DNA of 64,000 bases from an uncultured Clostridia bacterium (GCA_944380855.1 CALWIW010000001.1:1-64000), one strand, 5' to 3'. Shown: positions 46,019 to 53,660, counted from the stretch's first letter. Translations and numbers: made by a program. The notes: generated by a model from the letters alone, not told the origin.

Positions 46019-47620
46019 TAAAAATTCAACCGCATAAAGGGAGCGAAAATTTCGTTCCCTTTTGTTTTGTGCAAAAATAAAAACGGACAATACCAAAAGA
46101 TACTGTCCGTTTATGTTTTGGTCGACCTTATTTGAATTTATCCGAACTTTTCCGCAAGAAAAAATATCCCCTTCATTTTTTGCGTCCACCAGCTCCACTA
46201 TCGCCGATGAATCCGATTTATCATCTATCTTGTAATTTATAAGCAGTTTATCATCATAAAGATAAATACTGTCTATAAAAATTTCAATGAGCTTTTTTAA
46301 AAATTCTGTATTAATGGACACATCTTTTTTAAAGCTTAGCAGATAAAAAATTATATGGTCTTTAGTCAGCTTATTTTCTGTGCTTATTTTTTCTTTGGCT
46401 AACTCAATGTTTAATCTGTCTTTTTCTTCTTCAAGCTCGTCCATTCTGATTTTCGTTGTTTCATTGAATATTCCGGACTCTATCGCCCTCATTATGTTTT
46501 TTAAGGCTTTTTCGACTTCTGCAAGCTGCTTTTTCAGCCTTTTCTCTTGTACATTTTCCGCAAGCTTTTTCTGATAGGCTTCTAAGACTTTTTCGGCGAT
46601 AAGCTCGATAGCTTCATCTTTCAAAACATAATCTACTGTGGCATAAATTACCTGTTTCTCTATTAAATCCTTTTTTACAGATTTCTTCTTGCAGGTCTTT
46701 TTAATCTTTTTCCCACGGCAAGAGTAATAATAATATCTTTCTCCGTTCATGCTTGTGCCGCTGTCACCAGACATCGGTGATTTACAGTGTCCACAAAAGA
46801 GCTTGCCTGTAAGTAAAAAATCCACGTTTCCGCATCTCCTGTTTCTAATGGTCTTATTCTCCATACCATTCTGAACTCTGTTAAACAAATCAGTATCAAC
46901 GATTTGTGGAATTTCTGCTCTTACATTCGCCCATGTATATTCACCTATGTACTTTCTATTTTTAAGCATAGATTTTACAGTATTGCAGTTAAAAGCAGCT
47001 CCTCTTGAGGTTTTAAATCCGCTGTTATTCAAAAACTCGGCAATTTGAGTATAACCCTTTCCGCTGGTAAACATTTCAAACGCTTTTCTTACGGCATTAG
47101 CTTCAGCTATATTTATCTGCAAGTAATTGTTTTCATCTACATAGTAACCCAAAGGAAGAGAAGAACCGGCGTACTTTCCTTTCATAACAGCCTCACTCAT
47201 TCCTCTTTTAATATTCTGTGATAGGTTTGCTGAATAATATTCCGCCAAACCTTCAAGCACGGCTTCAAGTATGATACCTTCCGGACCTTCGGGAATAGCT
47301 TCCTTTGCGGACAAAAGCTTTACACCATTTAAACGCAGAAGTGCTTTATTCTTCGTTATATCTTCTCTGTTTCTGCCGAACCTGTCAATTTTCCATACAA
47401 TCACATAACTAAAGAGTTTCTTTTTACTGTCGCTTAACATCTGCTGAAAAGCCTCTCGATTATCAGTTCTTCCGGATTGTCGGCGGTCAGCATAAATCTC
47501 TACTATTTGCAAATCATTAGTTTTAGCAAAGGCCATACATTCTCGTATCTGCCCTTCTATTGACTCTTCTTTTTGGTCATGTCCTGTACTGTATCTCGCA
47601 TAAATTACCGCAGTTTTCAT
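45887..47620 (-). CDS. Large serine recombinase
   Basis: A 577-residue recombinase: catalytic Ser11 in YARYS, resolvase domain (1-150) with the Gln/Arg set including DRFGRNRED, a recombinase domain (about 155-270), a zinc ribbon (FCGHCKSPMSG and the CRGKKIKKTCKK region), and a leucine-rich coiled coil (about 345-420). It would integrate or excise a mobile element. The last ~80 residues are abnormal: the frame crosses a terminator-like hairpin (46081-46112) and runs antisense through DUF378. The native end was probably near 46115, so the stop was lost or the reading frame altered there. Confidence 0.85.
   Translation of the reverse strand: MKTAVIYARYSTGHDQKEESIEGQIRECMAFAKTNDLQIVEIYADRRQSGRTDNREAFQQMLSDSKKKLFSYVIVWKIDRFGRNREDITKNKALLRLNGVKLLSAKEAIPEGPEGIILEAVLEGLAEYYSANLSQNIKRGMSEAVMKGKYAGSSLPLGYYVDENNYLQINIAEANAVRKAFEMFTSGKGYTQIAEFLNNSGFKTSRGAAFNCNTVKSMLKNRKYIGEYTWANVRAEIPQIVDTDLFNRVQNGMENKTIRNRRCGNVDFLLTGKLFCGHCKSPMSGDSGTSMNGERYYYYSCRGKKIKKTCKKKSVKKDLIEKQVIYATVDYVLKDEAIELIAEKVLEAYQKKLAENVQEKRLKKQLAEVEKALKNIMRAIESGIFNETTKIRMDELEEEKDRLNIELAKEKISTENKLTKDHIIFYLLSFKKDVSINTEFLKKLIEIFIDSIYLYDDKLLINYKIDDKSDSSAIVELVDAKNEGDIFSCGKVRINSNKVDQNINGQYLLVLSVFIFAQNKRERNFRSLYAVEFLLIRINTVIALVIAFRGHCIISEQQRYAPYCTKTYYYKNNSADG
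46036..46068 (+). terminator. Terminator of the DUF378 gene
   Basis: AAAGGGAGCGAAA pairs with TTTCGTTCCCTTT (one G-U pair) and is followed by TTTTGTTTT. Confidence 0.8.
46072..46112 (-). terminator. Terminator-like hairpin inside the recombinase frame
   Basis: AAACGGACA (46081-46089) pairs with TGTCCGTTT (46104-46112); on the minus strand it is followed by TTTATTTTT. It has the form of the recombinase terminator although the frame is still open. Confidence 0.65.
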
Positions 47621-47725
47621 CTATTATCACTCTTTTTCAAATTTCTATTATAAGAATATCATTATAATATCGTTTTATCAATATATAAAACAAAAATTAC
47701 CTAAATAATAGTTTTTTTAAAGCTG

Positions 47726-47758
47726 TTGACAAATACGTATTAAAGGCGTATAATATAC
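47726..47758 (+). promoter_or_regulatory. Consensus promoter of hicAB with overlapping palindromes
   Basis: TTGACA (47726-47731), a 17-bp spacer and TATAAT (47749-47754) match the sigma-A consensus exactly. The spacer contains the perfect palindrome AATACGTATT (47732-47741) and the -10 lies in GTATA-A-TATAC (47748-47758). Such dyads over a strong promoter fit autoregulation by the antitoxin. Confidence 0.75.
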
Positions 47759-47779
47759 ACATAGAGAGGAGGAAATACA

Positions 47780-47953
47780 GTGAAAAGAAAAGACTTGATA
47801 AAACTTCTTGAAAAGAACGGTTGGTACTTAAAACGCAAAGGTGGAAACCACGACATATACACCAACGGAAAAGACATAGAACCTGTTTCAAGACAAGTTG
47901 AAATCAAGGAACCCGTTGCACAGGCAATTATCAAGAGGAGAGGGCTCAAATGA
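47780..47953 (+). CDS. hicA: HicA-type mRNA interferase toxin
   Basis: A 57-residue protein starting at GTG with GGAGG seven bases upstream. It begins (M)KRKDLIKLLEKNGW and has the double-stranded-RNA-binding-type GGNHDIYTNG segment with the catalytic His, then EIKEPVAQAIIKR, typical of HicA. It is followed by the antitoxin gene 51 bases on. HicA cleaves mRNA when released. Too short to be noticed by length filters. Confidence 0.88.
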   Translation: MKRKDLIKLLEKNGWYLKRKGGNHDIYTNGKDIEPVSRQVEIKEPVAQAIIKRRGLK

Positions 47954-48004
47954 GCCCTTGCCACCTCTATTTTTATAGAATTACTTTACTGGAGGTTATC
48001 GAAA

Positions 48005-48400
48005 ATGAAAAAAGCTTATCCAATTATTCTAACACCGGACTCCGACGGTTATGCTGTTTATATTCCGGATTTTAATGCTAATACTCAAGGAAATGACTTA
48101 GCTGAGGCTATTGAAATGGCAAGAGATGCAATCGGTATTATGGGAATTGATATGGAAGATGATAAAAAACCTCTTCCTGAGCCCAGTTCTACAGCCGATT
48201 TTAAAGTAAAAGAAAATGAACTTGTTTCCCTTGTGGATGTTGATTTCTCCGAATACCGCAAAAAGAATGAAATGAAAGTTGTCAAGAAAAACTGTACTCT
48301 GCCCAGCTGGCTTTGCTATGAAGCTGAAAAGGCAAACATTAACTTCTCTCAGATTTTGCAGGTTGCATTGAAAAAAGAATTACACATCACAAACAGATAA
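48005..48400 (+). CDS. hicB: HicB-type antitoxin
   Basis: A 131-residue protein with the degenerate RNase H-like HicB fold (YPIILTPDSDGYAVYIPDF, GNDLAEAIEMARDAIG) and a C-terminal DNA-binding segment (NCTLPSWLCYEAEKANINFS), probably ribbon-helix-helix. It should neutralise HicA and repress the promoter at 47726. Toxin-first gene order is normal for this family. Confidence 0.9.
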   Translation: MKKAYPIILTPDSDGYAVYIPDFNANTQGNDLAEAIEMARDAIGIMGIDMEDDKKPLPEPSSTADFKVKENELVSLVDVDFSEYRKKNEMKVVKKNCTLPSWLCYEAEKANINFSQILQVALKKELHITNR

Positions 48401-48405
48401 TTTAT

Positions 48406-48438
48406 GCCCGTTCCTTATATTTTGGGAACGGGCTTTTT
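48406..48438 (+). terminator. Terminator of hicAB
   Basis: GCCCGTTCC (48406-48414) pairs with GGAACGGGC (48425-48433), followed by TTTTT. Confidence 0.88.
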
Positions 48439-48455
48439 CTGTTGGTATAATTCGC

Positions 48456-48488
48456 AAAAAAATAAAGGGGAACATTTCTGCTCCCCTT
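48456..48488 (-). terminator. Terminator of the phage lysis operon
   Basis: AAGGGGA and TCCCCTT (48465-48488) form a 7-bp stem followed on the minus strand by TTTATTTTTTT, just after the holin gene. Confidence 0.75.
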
Positions 48489-48496
48489 CGTTCGTC

Positions 48497-48940
48497 TTAA
48501 TTGTCTGTCGGATTGTCGACTTTATTTTTCAGTGTATCTACCACATTAGTAATAGCTTTCGGTATAGGTATTCCCATAAGACCGGCATTTTCGATGATAC
48601 TTAATGTTTCTTTGACGATAAAAGCGATTACCGCTGTATCTCTCAAAAAGTTTGTTCCCGCTACTATATCAAGCCTGCAGGCTACAAGAACGATAAGCAA
48701 TGTCACACCTTTTTTACACAAGCCTTTCCACCCTACTCTGCTTTCCAGAGTGCCGGTTGCGGTTTTTGGTGATTTATGAAACACAATGGCCACCAGAAGA
48801 CCTGTGATATAATCCACTGCCATAAACACCACAAGCGTGGTGAGTGAGCTGTCCCAGCCACCAAAAAAATTAGCTATGTACGCACCTGCCGCTCCGATGA
48901 CCGAAACTATACTTGCATATGCTATATTGATTTTATCCAT
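48497..48940 (-). CDS. Phage holin (toxin secretion/phage lysis family)
   Basis: A 147-residue protein with three to four membrane helices and the family segment FFGGWDSSLTTLVVFMAVDY (20 residues), followed by SRVGWKGLCKKG. Holins of this family permeabilise the membrane so the endolysin can reach the wall. Last gene of the minus-strand cassette, two bases after the amidase. Confidence 0.9.
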   Translation of the reverse strand: MDKINIAYASIVSVIGAAGAYIANFFGGWDSSLTTLVVFMAVDYITGLLVAIVFHKSPKTATGTLESRVGWKGLCKKGVTLLIVLVACRLDIVAGTNFLRDTAVIAFIVKETLSIIENAGLMGIPIPKAITNVVDTLKNKVDNPTDN

Positions 48941-48941
48941 C

Positions 48942-49607
48942 TTATTTTTTCACCTCCACTATAAATGCATCGTATCCTTCTTTTTTCAGCTTTTCAAGCT
49001 GCTTATCGGCATTTTCTTTTTTACTGAAAGCTCCGACCTGCACACGATAAAATGTATCTGACGTGTTATCATCTTCATCATTCCACTTTACACCGAAATA
49101 GTCACAGATACCATGAGCGATAGCCTCGCCCAGCTTGTCTGTATTATTGATGATGAAATTTGCTCCGTCTACTGTGTCGTGAAATTCACACTCAACATAC
49201 ACGGCTATAGCCTTTGTAGAATTAAGCTCTGCCAAACCTGTATTGCTTCTGATAGAATAGTCACTACCCGGTGTAATCGGTGCAAGCTGATTGAATATAG
49301 CCTGTCCTGCTTTAAGGTTTTCACCACTGACAGAATAAAGCATAATGAGAGTTCCACCAGTTAAGTTACCATTAAAGGCATTAGTATGTATAGGTACATG
49401 AAGGTCAGCACCCCATGAATTACTCTCATTAATAGATGTCCACATGTTTTGCCCCTGCGGTGCTTTTTTCACATCAAAGCCGTGTCTTTCAAGGTGATAC
49501 TGTGTAGCTTCGGCAATCCGGTTACATTGCACCATTTCGTTTGTATTTCCAGATGCGTATAAGTTTGAGTTCTGGTTAGATGGTGATATATATATTTTTT
49601 TTGCCAT
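48942..49607 (-). CDS. N-acetylmuramoyl-L-alanine amidase with C-terminal SPOR domain (endolysin)
   Basis: A 221-residue enzyme: an Amidase_3 zinc domain (about 1-150; IYISPSNQ start, ADLHVPIHTNAFNG with a zinc His, VECEFHDTVDG with the catalytic Glu), then a SPOR domain (about 158-221; YRVQVGAFSKKENADKQLEKL) that binds denuded glycan. It has no signal peptide and so depends on the adjacent holin, as phage endolysins do. Confidence 0.92.
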   Translation of the reverse strand: MAKKIYISPSNQNSNLYASGNTNEMVQCNRIAEATQYHLERHGFDVKKAPQGQNMWTSINESNSWGADLHVPIHTNAFNGNLTGGTLIMLYSVSGENLKAGQAIFNQLAPITPGSDYSIRSNTGLAELNSTKAIAVYVECEFHDTVDGANFIINNTDKLGEAIAHGICDYFGVKWNDEDDNTSDTFYRVQVGAFSKKENADKQLEKLKKEGYDAFIVEVKK

Positions 49608-49609
49608 AT

Positions 49610-50083
49610 TTAAGCCTCCTTATTTTTAACAAAATCAAAATAATGTCCTATAAGCTCGTGCGGCAAGTAGTGAAGAGCTTGCACGCTGTCACGAGTGCAG
49701 ATATAAATCTTATTGTCCTCAGGGTCAAGATAATGCTTGCCATGCTCATAGACAAGCCCCTTGTATGCCGTGATAGGATTATCCACGCTTCCATCGGGTT
49801 CTACAGGCGGTTTTATTTCTCCGCCACACTCGGACACAACTCTTTCAATCTCTGTTACTCTTGCCAACAAGGCATCGAATGATTTTTCCAAAGCAACAAA
49901 GCGGTTTTTAAGCTTGTCATCATCGTTATTGACCTCAAGGTCTTTTGCAAGCTCCATGAGTTTGTCATATTCTTCGCCTGTCAGTCTTTTTCTTGCTCTG
50001 TAGTCGTCAAGCATTTCCTCTGCCTCTGTCAGAGTGTAAGCTTTTGCCGTGATAAATTCTTTTAAATCTTCAAAAAGGCTCAT
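49610..50083 (-). CDS. Phage tail-associated protein with carbohydrate-binding-like C-terminus
   Basis: A 157-residue protein. The first 100 residues are helical and acidic with a probable coiled coil (LKNRFVALEKSFDALLARVTEIE); the C-terminal 50 (AYKGLVYEHGKHYLDPEDNK) resemble small beta domains found at the end of many phage tail proteins. Overlaps the tail fibre gene by four bases. Function inferred only from position. Confidence 0.6.
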   Translation of the reverse strand: MSLFEDLKEFITAKAYTLTEAEEMLDDYRARKRLTGEEYDKLMELAKDLEVNNDDDKLKNRFVALEKSFDALLARVTEIERVVSECGGEIKPPVEPDGSVDNPITAYKGLVYEHGKHYLDPEDNKIYICTRDSVQALHYLPHELIGHYFDFVKNKEA

Positions 50084-51744
50084 ATACTACCTCCAATCTT
50101 TAATAAATCAGCTTGTAAAGCTGTTACTTGTAATGTGATTTGCCCTATTTTTTCGTCAATATAATTAGCTGGGTCGTGAACAATTTCCGCTCTTGTCCAT
50201 ACGCCCGAACCGTCCTCGGTTTCCCAGCTTATTATCGAGGTTGGATAAAAGGTTTTAATCTGTTTCAAAGCTTGCTGGTCAGCCTCGGGCAAAGGTTCAA
50301 AGGTTTCATCGTCTGCTACAGTGATTATTTTTAATGGATTTTCGGCAAGGTGTGCCTTCCAATTTGCCGTACCTTTATCAGGCAAATTTGTGTTGTAAAA
50401 ATTTGTTTTTAAAATAAAAACATAAGGATTACCAACTCCAATCCACATCGTATTTTCTGTAACAGCAATATTTGCACTCGTTAATACTTTTGCTTGGTTG
50501 CACATACCTGCCAATCTTGAAAATGACTTCGACAAAATCTGTATACGAAAGCCATTATATGTATCATACGGAAGCCAAGATTTTTCTCCACTTTCAACCT
50601 CTCCACTGTCTGTAATTTCTTGTGTTTTACGGAAAACCCCAAATACACCGTCTTTTTGTCCGATGTAATCTGACAAATACATTTCACCGTCTATAGTGAC
50701 ATTTCCTTTATCAGACGGAAAACCTCTTAAAAGTATCGGAGCAGATAAATTCACTATTTGTTCTTTTCCGTTGCCGTCACTGATTTTTAGTCTTGTAATA
50801 TTTTGGTTAAATAATTCCTGCGGTGCTTCTGGTGTCGGGTCTGCTCCCTGTGTGCTTTGTCCGTAAGCTTCAATTAAAGGCGCTCTCCAATCAGCAGAAC
50901 TACTTGACATAGCGGGATTTCCCTCTATCGTGGTTTTGATTGCGATTTTTTCGAGGGTTTCAATGTCAGCACCTCCGCTTCCGTCCTGTCCTTTTGGGAT
51001 TTCAAAGTTGAAAACTGCGTCTGTTGCTGTGCCTGCGTTTGTTACACTCGCCGGGGTGACGGGTGAAACTGTTGTTACTGTGCCTATGGTGATTGTAGCA
51101 GACTTTCCGTCTGCTCCCTTTTCACCTTGCGGACCTGCTTCGCCTTGTGGTCCTTGAGGTCCTGCCTCGCCTGTGTCACCTTTAGGACCTTGTGGTCCTT
51201 GCTCTCCCTGCGCTCCTGGTGCTCCGTCTTTTCCGTCCGTGCCGTCTTTGCCGTTAAATTCGCCGCTGTCGGCTCTTTGTTTAATGTCCTCCGCTGTTGC
51301 GGTCGCAAGCTGTGCGGCGGCTGTGGCGGCTTCTGTGGCTTCCTGTGCGGCTGCGGTAGCGTTCTTTGCGTCCTCTATGACGGTCTTGACGGAGATATAC
51401 TCCACATTATCATCATAAATATAATCGCTGGGCTGTGCTCTTTCCTTAATCGGTATGTTAAAGTATGTTTCCGTCCTGCCGCCCTTTTGCTCTCCTGCTC
51501 CTGTATCCTGCCAAATATAGACGACAAGTTCCCCTGGCTCTCTCAGGAGCTCATTAGGGATTGCGGCGGTCACTACGTTACCGCTTACAGTGCTTTCTAC
51601 AACAAAAGCTTCTGTTTGCCCAACTCGCCAAAATTGCACGCTTACAGGCATTTCAGGGTTTATGCCCACCACATTGACAAATTGATTGATGTCCCACTGG
51701 TAAAGGGTATATAAAGGATTTTTATAAATGTCTAAAATCTTCAT
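50080..51744 (-). CDS. Phage tail fibre / baseplate upper protein with collagen-like triplets
   Basis: A 554-residue protein: an N-terminal BppU-like domain (1-105), an alanine-rich helix (about 120-155), a collagen-type G-x-y region (about 164-213), and a beta-rich C-terminal region that is probably the receptor-binding part. Trimeric fibre is expected. It is the largest gene of the cassette and the only virion-like one. Related collagen-bearing fibres are common in Firmicute phages. Confidence 0.82.
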   Translation of the reverse strand: MKILDIYKNPLYTLYQWDINQFVNVVGINPEMPVSVQFWRVGQTEAFVVESTVSGNVVTAAIPNELLREPGELVVYIWQDTGAGEQKGGRTETYFNIPIKERAQPSDYIYDDNVEYISVKTVIEDAKNATAAAQEATEAATAAAQLATATAEDIKQRADSGEFNGKDGTDGKDGAPGAQGEQGPQGPKGDTGEAGPQGPQGEAGPQGEKGADGKSATITIGTVTTVSPVTPASVTNAGTATDAVFNFEIPKGQDGSGGADIETLEKIAIKTTIEGNPAMSSSSADWRAPLIEAYGQSTQGADPTPEAPQELFNQNITRLKISDGNGKEQIVNLSAPILLRGFPSDKGNVTIDGEMYLSDYIGQKDGVFGVFRKTQEITDSGEVESGEKSWLPYDTYNGFRIQILSKSFSRLAGMCNQAKVLTSANIAVTENTMWIGVGNPYVFILKTNFYNTNLPDKGTANWKAHLAENPLKIITVADDETFEPLPEADQQALKQIKTFYPTSIISWETEDGSGVWTRAEIVHDPANYIDEKIGQITLQVTALQADLLKIGGSI

Positions 51745-51745
51745 A

Positions 51746-52024
51746 TTAAATTCCCTTTGACACTGTCACGGTGTCATTTATAATGTGTATAATCACTGTG
51801 TCATCTGCTTCAAACCCTGATAAATCAAAAGTAGTATTTTTAACACGAAAGCCTTCGCTTTCGCCCATATTTGTCTTATCAAATGTAATTCGCTCTGCAG
51901 CTCCTTTTTTAAATGCTATATTTGCGGTTATTGGGTATCCGTCCCACATTATAGGTTTAAGCTTTCTTTGAGCTTCCGCAAGCCTTTCCTCTGCAGCTGC
52001 TTTCATCTTCTCTGCCTCTGCCAT
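51746..52024 (-). CDS. Phage cassette protein, coiled coil plus small beta domain
   Basis: A 92-residue frame with a helix (KMAEAEKMKAAAEERLAEAQRK) and a beta-rich part (YPITANIAFKKG, TVIIHIIND). The frame is open upstream of its ATG for 16 codons with continuing coiled-coil character (IEKAKEDVRAAREK), and only a -1 shift separates it from the 45-residue gene before it. The ATG at 52024 has a weak GAGAG site. It may be the second half of a longer protein. Confidence 0.6.
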   Translation of the reverse strand: MAEAEKMKAAAEERLAEAQRKLKPIMWDGYPITANIAFKKGAAERITFDKTNMGESEGFRVKNTTFDLSGFEADDTVIIHIINDTVTVSKGI

Positions 52025-52062
52025 TTTCTCTCTTGCAGCTCTTACGTCCTCTTTGGCTTTTT

Positions 52063-52200
52063 CTATTTTTGCCGCTGTATGGCATTGTCTTCAAAACCAA
52101 AATCATCACGCTTTACCTCTGTCTTTTTATAAAGTGTTCCGCACCAGAGGAATTCTTCTCCCTCCTTTAAATTCCTGAAATATTTCTCAGTTGTTTCCAT
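52063..52200 (-). CDS. Small phage cassette protein (45 residues)
   Basis: Starts at the ATG at 52200 with a perfect AGGAGG six bases upstream and ends at TAG 52065-52063 after ...NAIQRQK. The content (EGEEFLWCGTLYKKTEV) is a small beta-like unit with no named family. A run of five A in its last codons could allow a -1 shift into the next frame, which continues as coiled coil. Confidence 0.6.
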   Translation of the reverse strand: METTEKYFRNLKEGEEFLWCGTLYKKTEVKRDDFGFEDNAIQRQK

Positions 52201-52417
52201 TGTTTTCCTCCTGACCCTTAAGCAACGATTTTGTTTCTTCATCAAGTTCTATACTAAGCAAATAATTTGTTACTTTCTTCATACAACCCTTGCTGTTTAC
52301 AACTATCGCACTATTATCTCCTGTAAAAGCTAAGATAATTACTTTTTCAGAAAGTAAATTCGCAACTAAAGGTTTACCGTTGATTGTGGGTTGATTGCCA
52401 AATTTATTTACATCCAT
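52187..52417 (-). CDS. Small phage cassette protein (76 residues)
   Basis: ATG with AAGGA six bases upstream. The sequence (ILAFTGDNSAIVVNSKGCMKKVTNYLLSIEL) is unrecognised. It overlaps the following 45-residue gene by 14 bases, as is usual in compact phage operons. Confidence 0.65.
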   Translation of the reverse strand: MDVNKFGNQPTINGKPLVANLLSEKVIILAFTGDNSAIVVNSKGCMKKVTNYLLSIELDEETKSLLKGQEENNGNN

Positions 52418-52455
52418 ACTTTGTCCTTTCCGCTGTAATTATGGCATAGGTGTCT

Positions 52456-52770
52456 TTAATCATCTTTTTTATCTTTTGTTATGATCGATACTGAAACCGC
52501 AGACGATAAAAGAACATTTTTAATAATTGTTATATGCTCTCTATCTTGATAAGGTTGCATAAGCGAATTTGAAATCACTTCGAAAGCTGCTGAAAGTGCA
52601 GCACTGTATACAGAATTTGCCCTTATGCCTGAGATTTCGTTCGAAAGAGATAGGGTAACCTCCCGAAAAAGTTTTTCTGCATTCTTTAAAAGTTCTTCTA
52701 CTCCTGAACGGTCTATCTCGTAATCTCTTACGGTTGGATATCTATTTACCATCTCTTTAATGTCCATCAT
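52456..52770 (-). CDS. Phage cassette protein of unknown function (104 residues)
   Basis: A mostly helical protein (for example VEELLKNAEKLFREVTLSL and [18 protein letters not shown]) with no recognised motif. It starts at ATG with AAGGTG upstream and lies between the 51- and 76-residue genes of the same strand. Confidence 0.65.
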   Translation of the reverse strand: MMDIKEMVNRYPTVRDYEIDRSGVEELLKNAEKLFREVTLSLSNEISGIRANSVYSAALSAAFEVISNSLMQPYQDREHITIIKNVLLSSAVSVSIITKDKKDD

Positions 52771-52829
52771 AAAAAATCACCTTTCTTTTTATTTTTTCTT
52801 AACCTCCGCTGTGCCGGCAAGAAGCCGGC

Positions 52830-52985
52830 TCAGCTTGCTTTCTTTTCATTAGGGTCATTTCCCAGTATTGTTTTTCTACACGCCAGACCTTCCGTGAAAA
52901 TCAAAAACTTTTCTTTCTGCCTGTCATTCATCTGAGAAACAAATTTTGTAATGTTTGTTATTATTCTTCTTTCGTTATCTGTCAT
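52830..52985 (-). CDS. First small gene of the phage cassette (51 residues)
   Basis: An ATG at 52985 lies nine bases after GGAG and opens a 51-residue, highly charged helical frame (MTDNERRIITNITKF start, CRKTILGNDPNEKKAS end). It is the first frame after a consensus promoter at 53047-53019 and is too short for ordinary length cut-offs. It ends in a GCCGGC hairpin (52813-52829). Function unknown; a regulator or anti-repressor is possible by position only. Confidence 0.6.
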   Translation of the reverse strand: MTDNERRIITNITKFVSQMNDRQKEKFLIFTEGLACRKTILGNDPNEKKAS

Positions 52986-53018
52986 TATTCTCATCTCCTT
53001 TTATATAACTTTGTAATA

Positions 53019-53047
53019 ATTATAAATCACATAGTGATAATTGTCAA
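53019..53047 (-). promoter_or_regulatory. Consensus promoter of the phage cassette with operator dyad
   Basis: On the minus strand TTGACA (53047-53042), a 17-bp spacer and TATAAT (53024-53019) match consensus exactly. ATCAC-ATA-GTGAT (53026-53038) lies inside the spacer and is a good candidate operator for the repressor encoded on the other strand. Confidence 0.75.
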
Positions 53048-53055
53048 GCTTTTTC

Positions 53056-53084
53056 TTGACTTTGTTATATTAAAAATATATAAT
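53056..53084 (+). promoter_or_regulatory. Promoter of the phage-type repressor
   Basis: TTGACT (53056-53061), 17-bp spacer, TATAAT (53079-53084), pointing away from the cassette promoter with the two -35 boxes only nine bases apart. Confidence 0.7.
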
Positions 53085-53110
53085 ATATTACAGAATTGGA
53101 GGTGAAGATA

Positions 53111-53485
53111 TTGGACAACAATATTGGTGACAGAATTTCTCAAATAATAAAAACACTGAATATAAAACAAGTGGATTTTGCCGAAGCAATCAAAGTCAAT
53201 CAGTCTTATATATCTCAGCTCGTTGTCGGTAAAAGAATTCCCAGTGATAGAACCATCTCATACATATGCAATGAATTTGATGTAAACGAAGAGTGGCTTA
53301 GAACAGGCGAAGGATCAATGTTTATTGAGCGTACAAAAGATGAAGAATTATCATATCTTATAGGAAAACTTCTTTCCGATGAAGAGGACTCATTCAAAAA
53401 AAGACTGATTGCCGCATTATTAAAACTTGATGAAAGCGAATGGGCAACAGTTGAAAAAATTGCAGAAGAAATAACAAAAGGCTGA
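53111..53485 (+). CDS. XRE-family repressor (phage type)
   Basis: About 124 residues with an N-terminal HTH (QVDFAEAIKVNQSYISQLVVG), the ICNEFDVNEEWLRTGEG motif typical of prophage repressors, and a short C-terminal helical tail. I start at the TTG at 53111 because GGAGGTG lies six bases before it; the longer frame would place that site inside the gene. It diverges from the lysis cassette and probably controls it. Confidence 0.85.
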   Translation: MDNNIGDRISQIIKTLNIKQVDFAEAIKVNQSYISQLVVGKRIPSDRTISYICNEFDVNEEWLRTGEGSMFIERTKDEELSYLIGKLLSDEEDSFKKRLIAALLKLDESEWATVEKIAEEITKG

Positions 53486-53505
53486 GCTTTTACACTCAGC
53501 CTTTT
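53476..53505 (+). terminator. Terminator of the repressor gene
   Basis: AAAGGCTGAG pairs with CTCAGCCTTT across a short loop and overlaps the stop codon; TTTTGTTT follows. Confidence 0.85.
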
Positions 53506-53515
53506 GTTTCTCCCC

Positions 53516-53542
53516 TATCCTTTGTCTTTAAGACCAAGGATA
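53516..53542. promoter_or_regulatory. 13-bp inverted repeat of unknown role
   Basis: TATCCTTTGTCTT, one spacer base, then AAGACCAAGGATA: arms match with one mismatch. The single-base spacer favours protein binding over hairpin formation. It lies just outside the phage-like cassette and could be an operator or attachment-site arm. Confidence 0.35.
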
Positions 53543-53646
53543 AAAACATATACGATTTTCAGCTTTTTCGTATCAAATGTTTTTAAAAGCTTTTTTATTT
53601 TTTCAATTAAATATTTCTGTTCCACAAGCACCGCCGCCTTTTATTA

Positions 53647-53660
53647 CGAATGTTTGTTCT
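53647..53660 (-). promoter_or_regulatory. Possible LexA (SOS) box
   Basis: CGAATGTTTGTTCT fits the Gram-positive LexA site CGAAC-N4-GTTCG with two outer differences. It lies in a 426-base gene-free stretch (53486-53911) with no obvious downstream SOS gene, so it may be a relic of a lost gene. Confidence 0.3.

Noticed and set aside
51127..51714. Cysteine-rich plus-strand frame of 195 codons
   Set aside because: It is the antisense of the collagen triplet region and has no start site.
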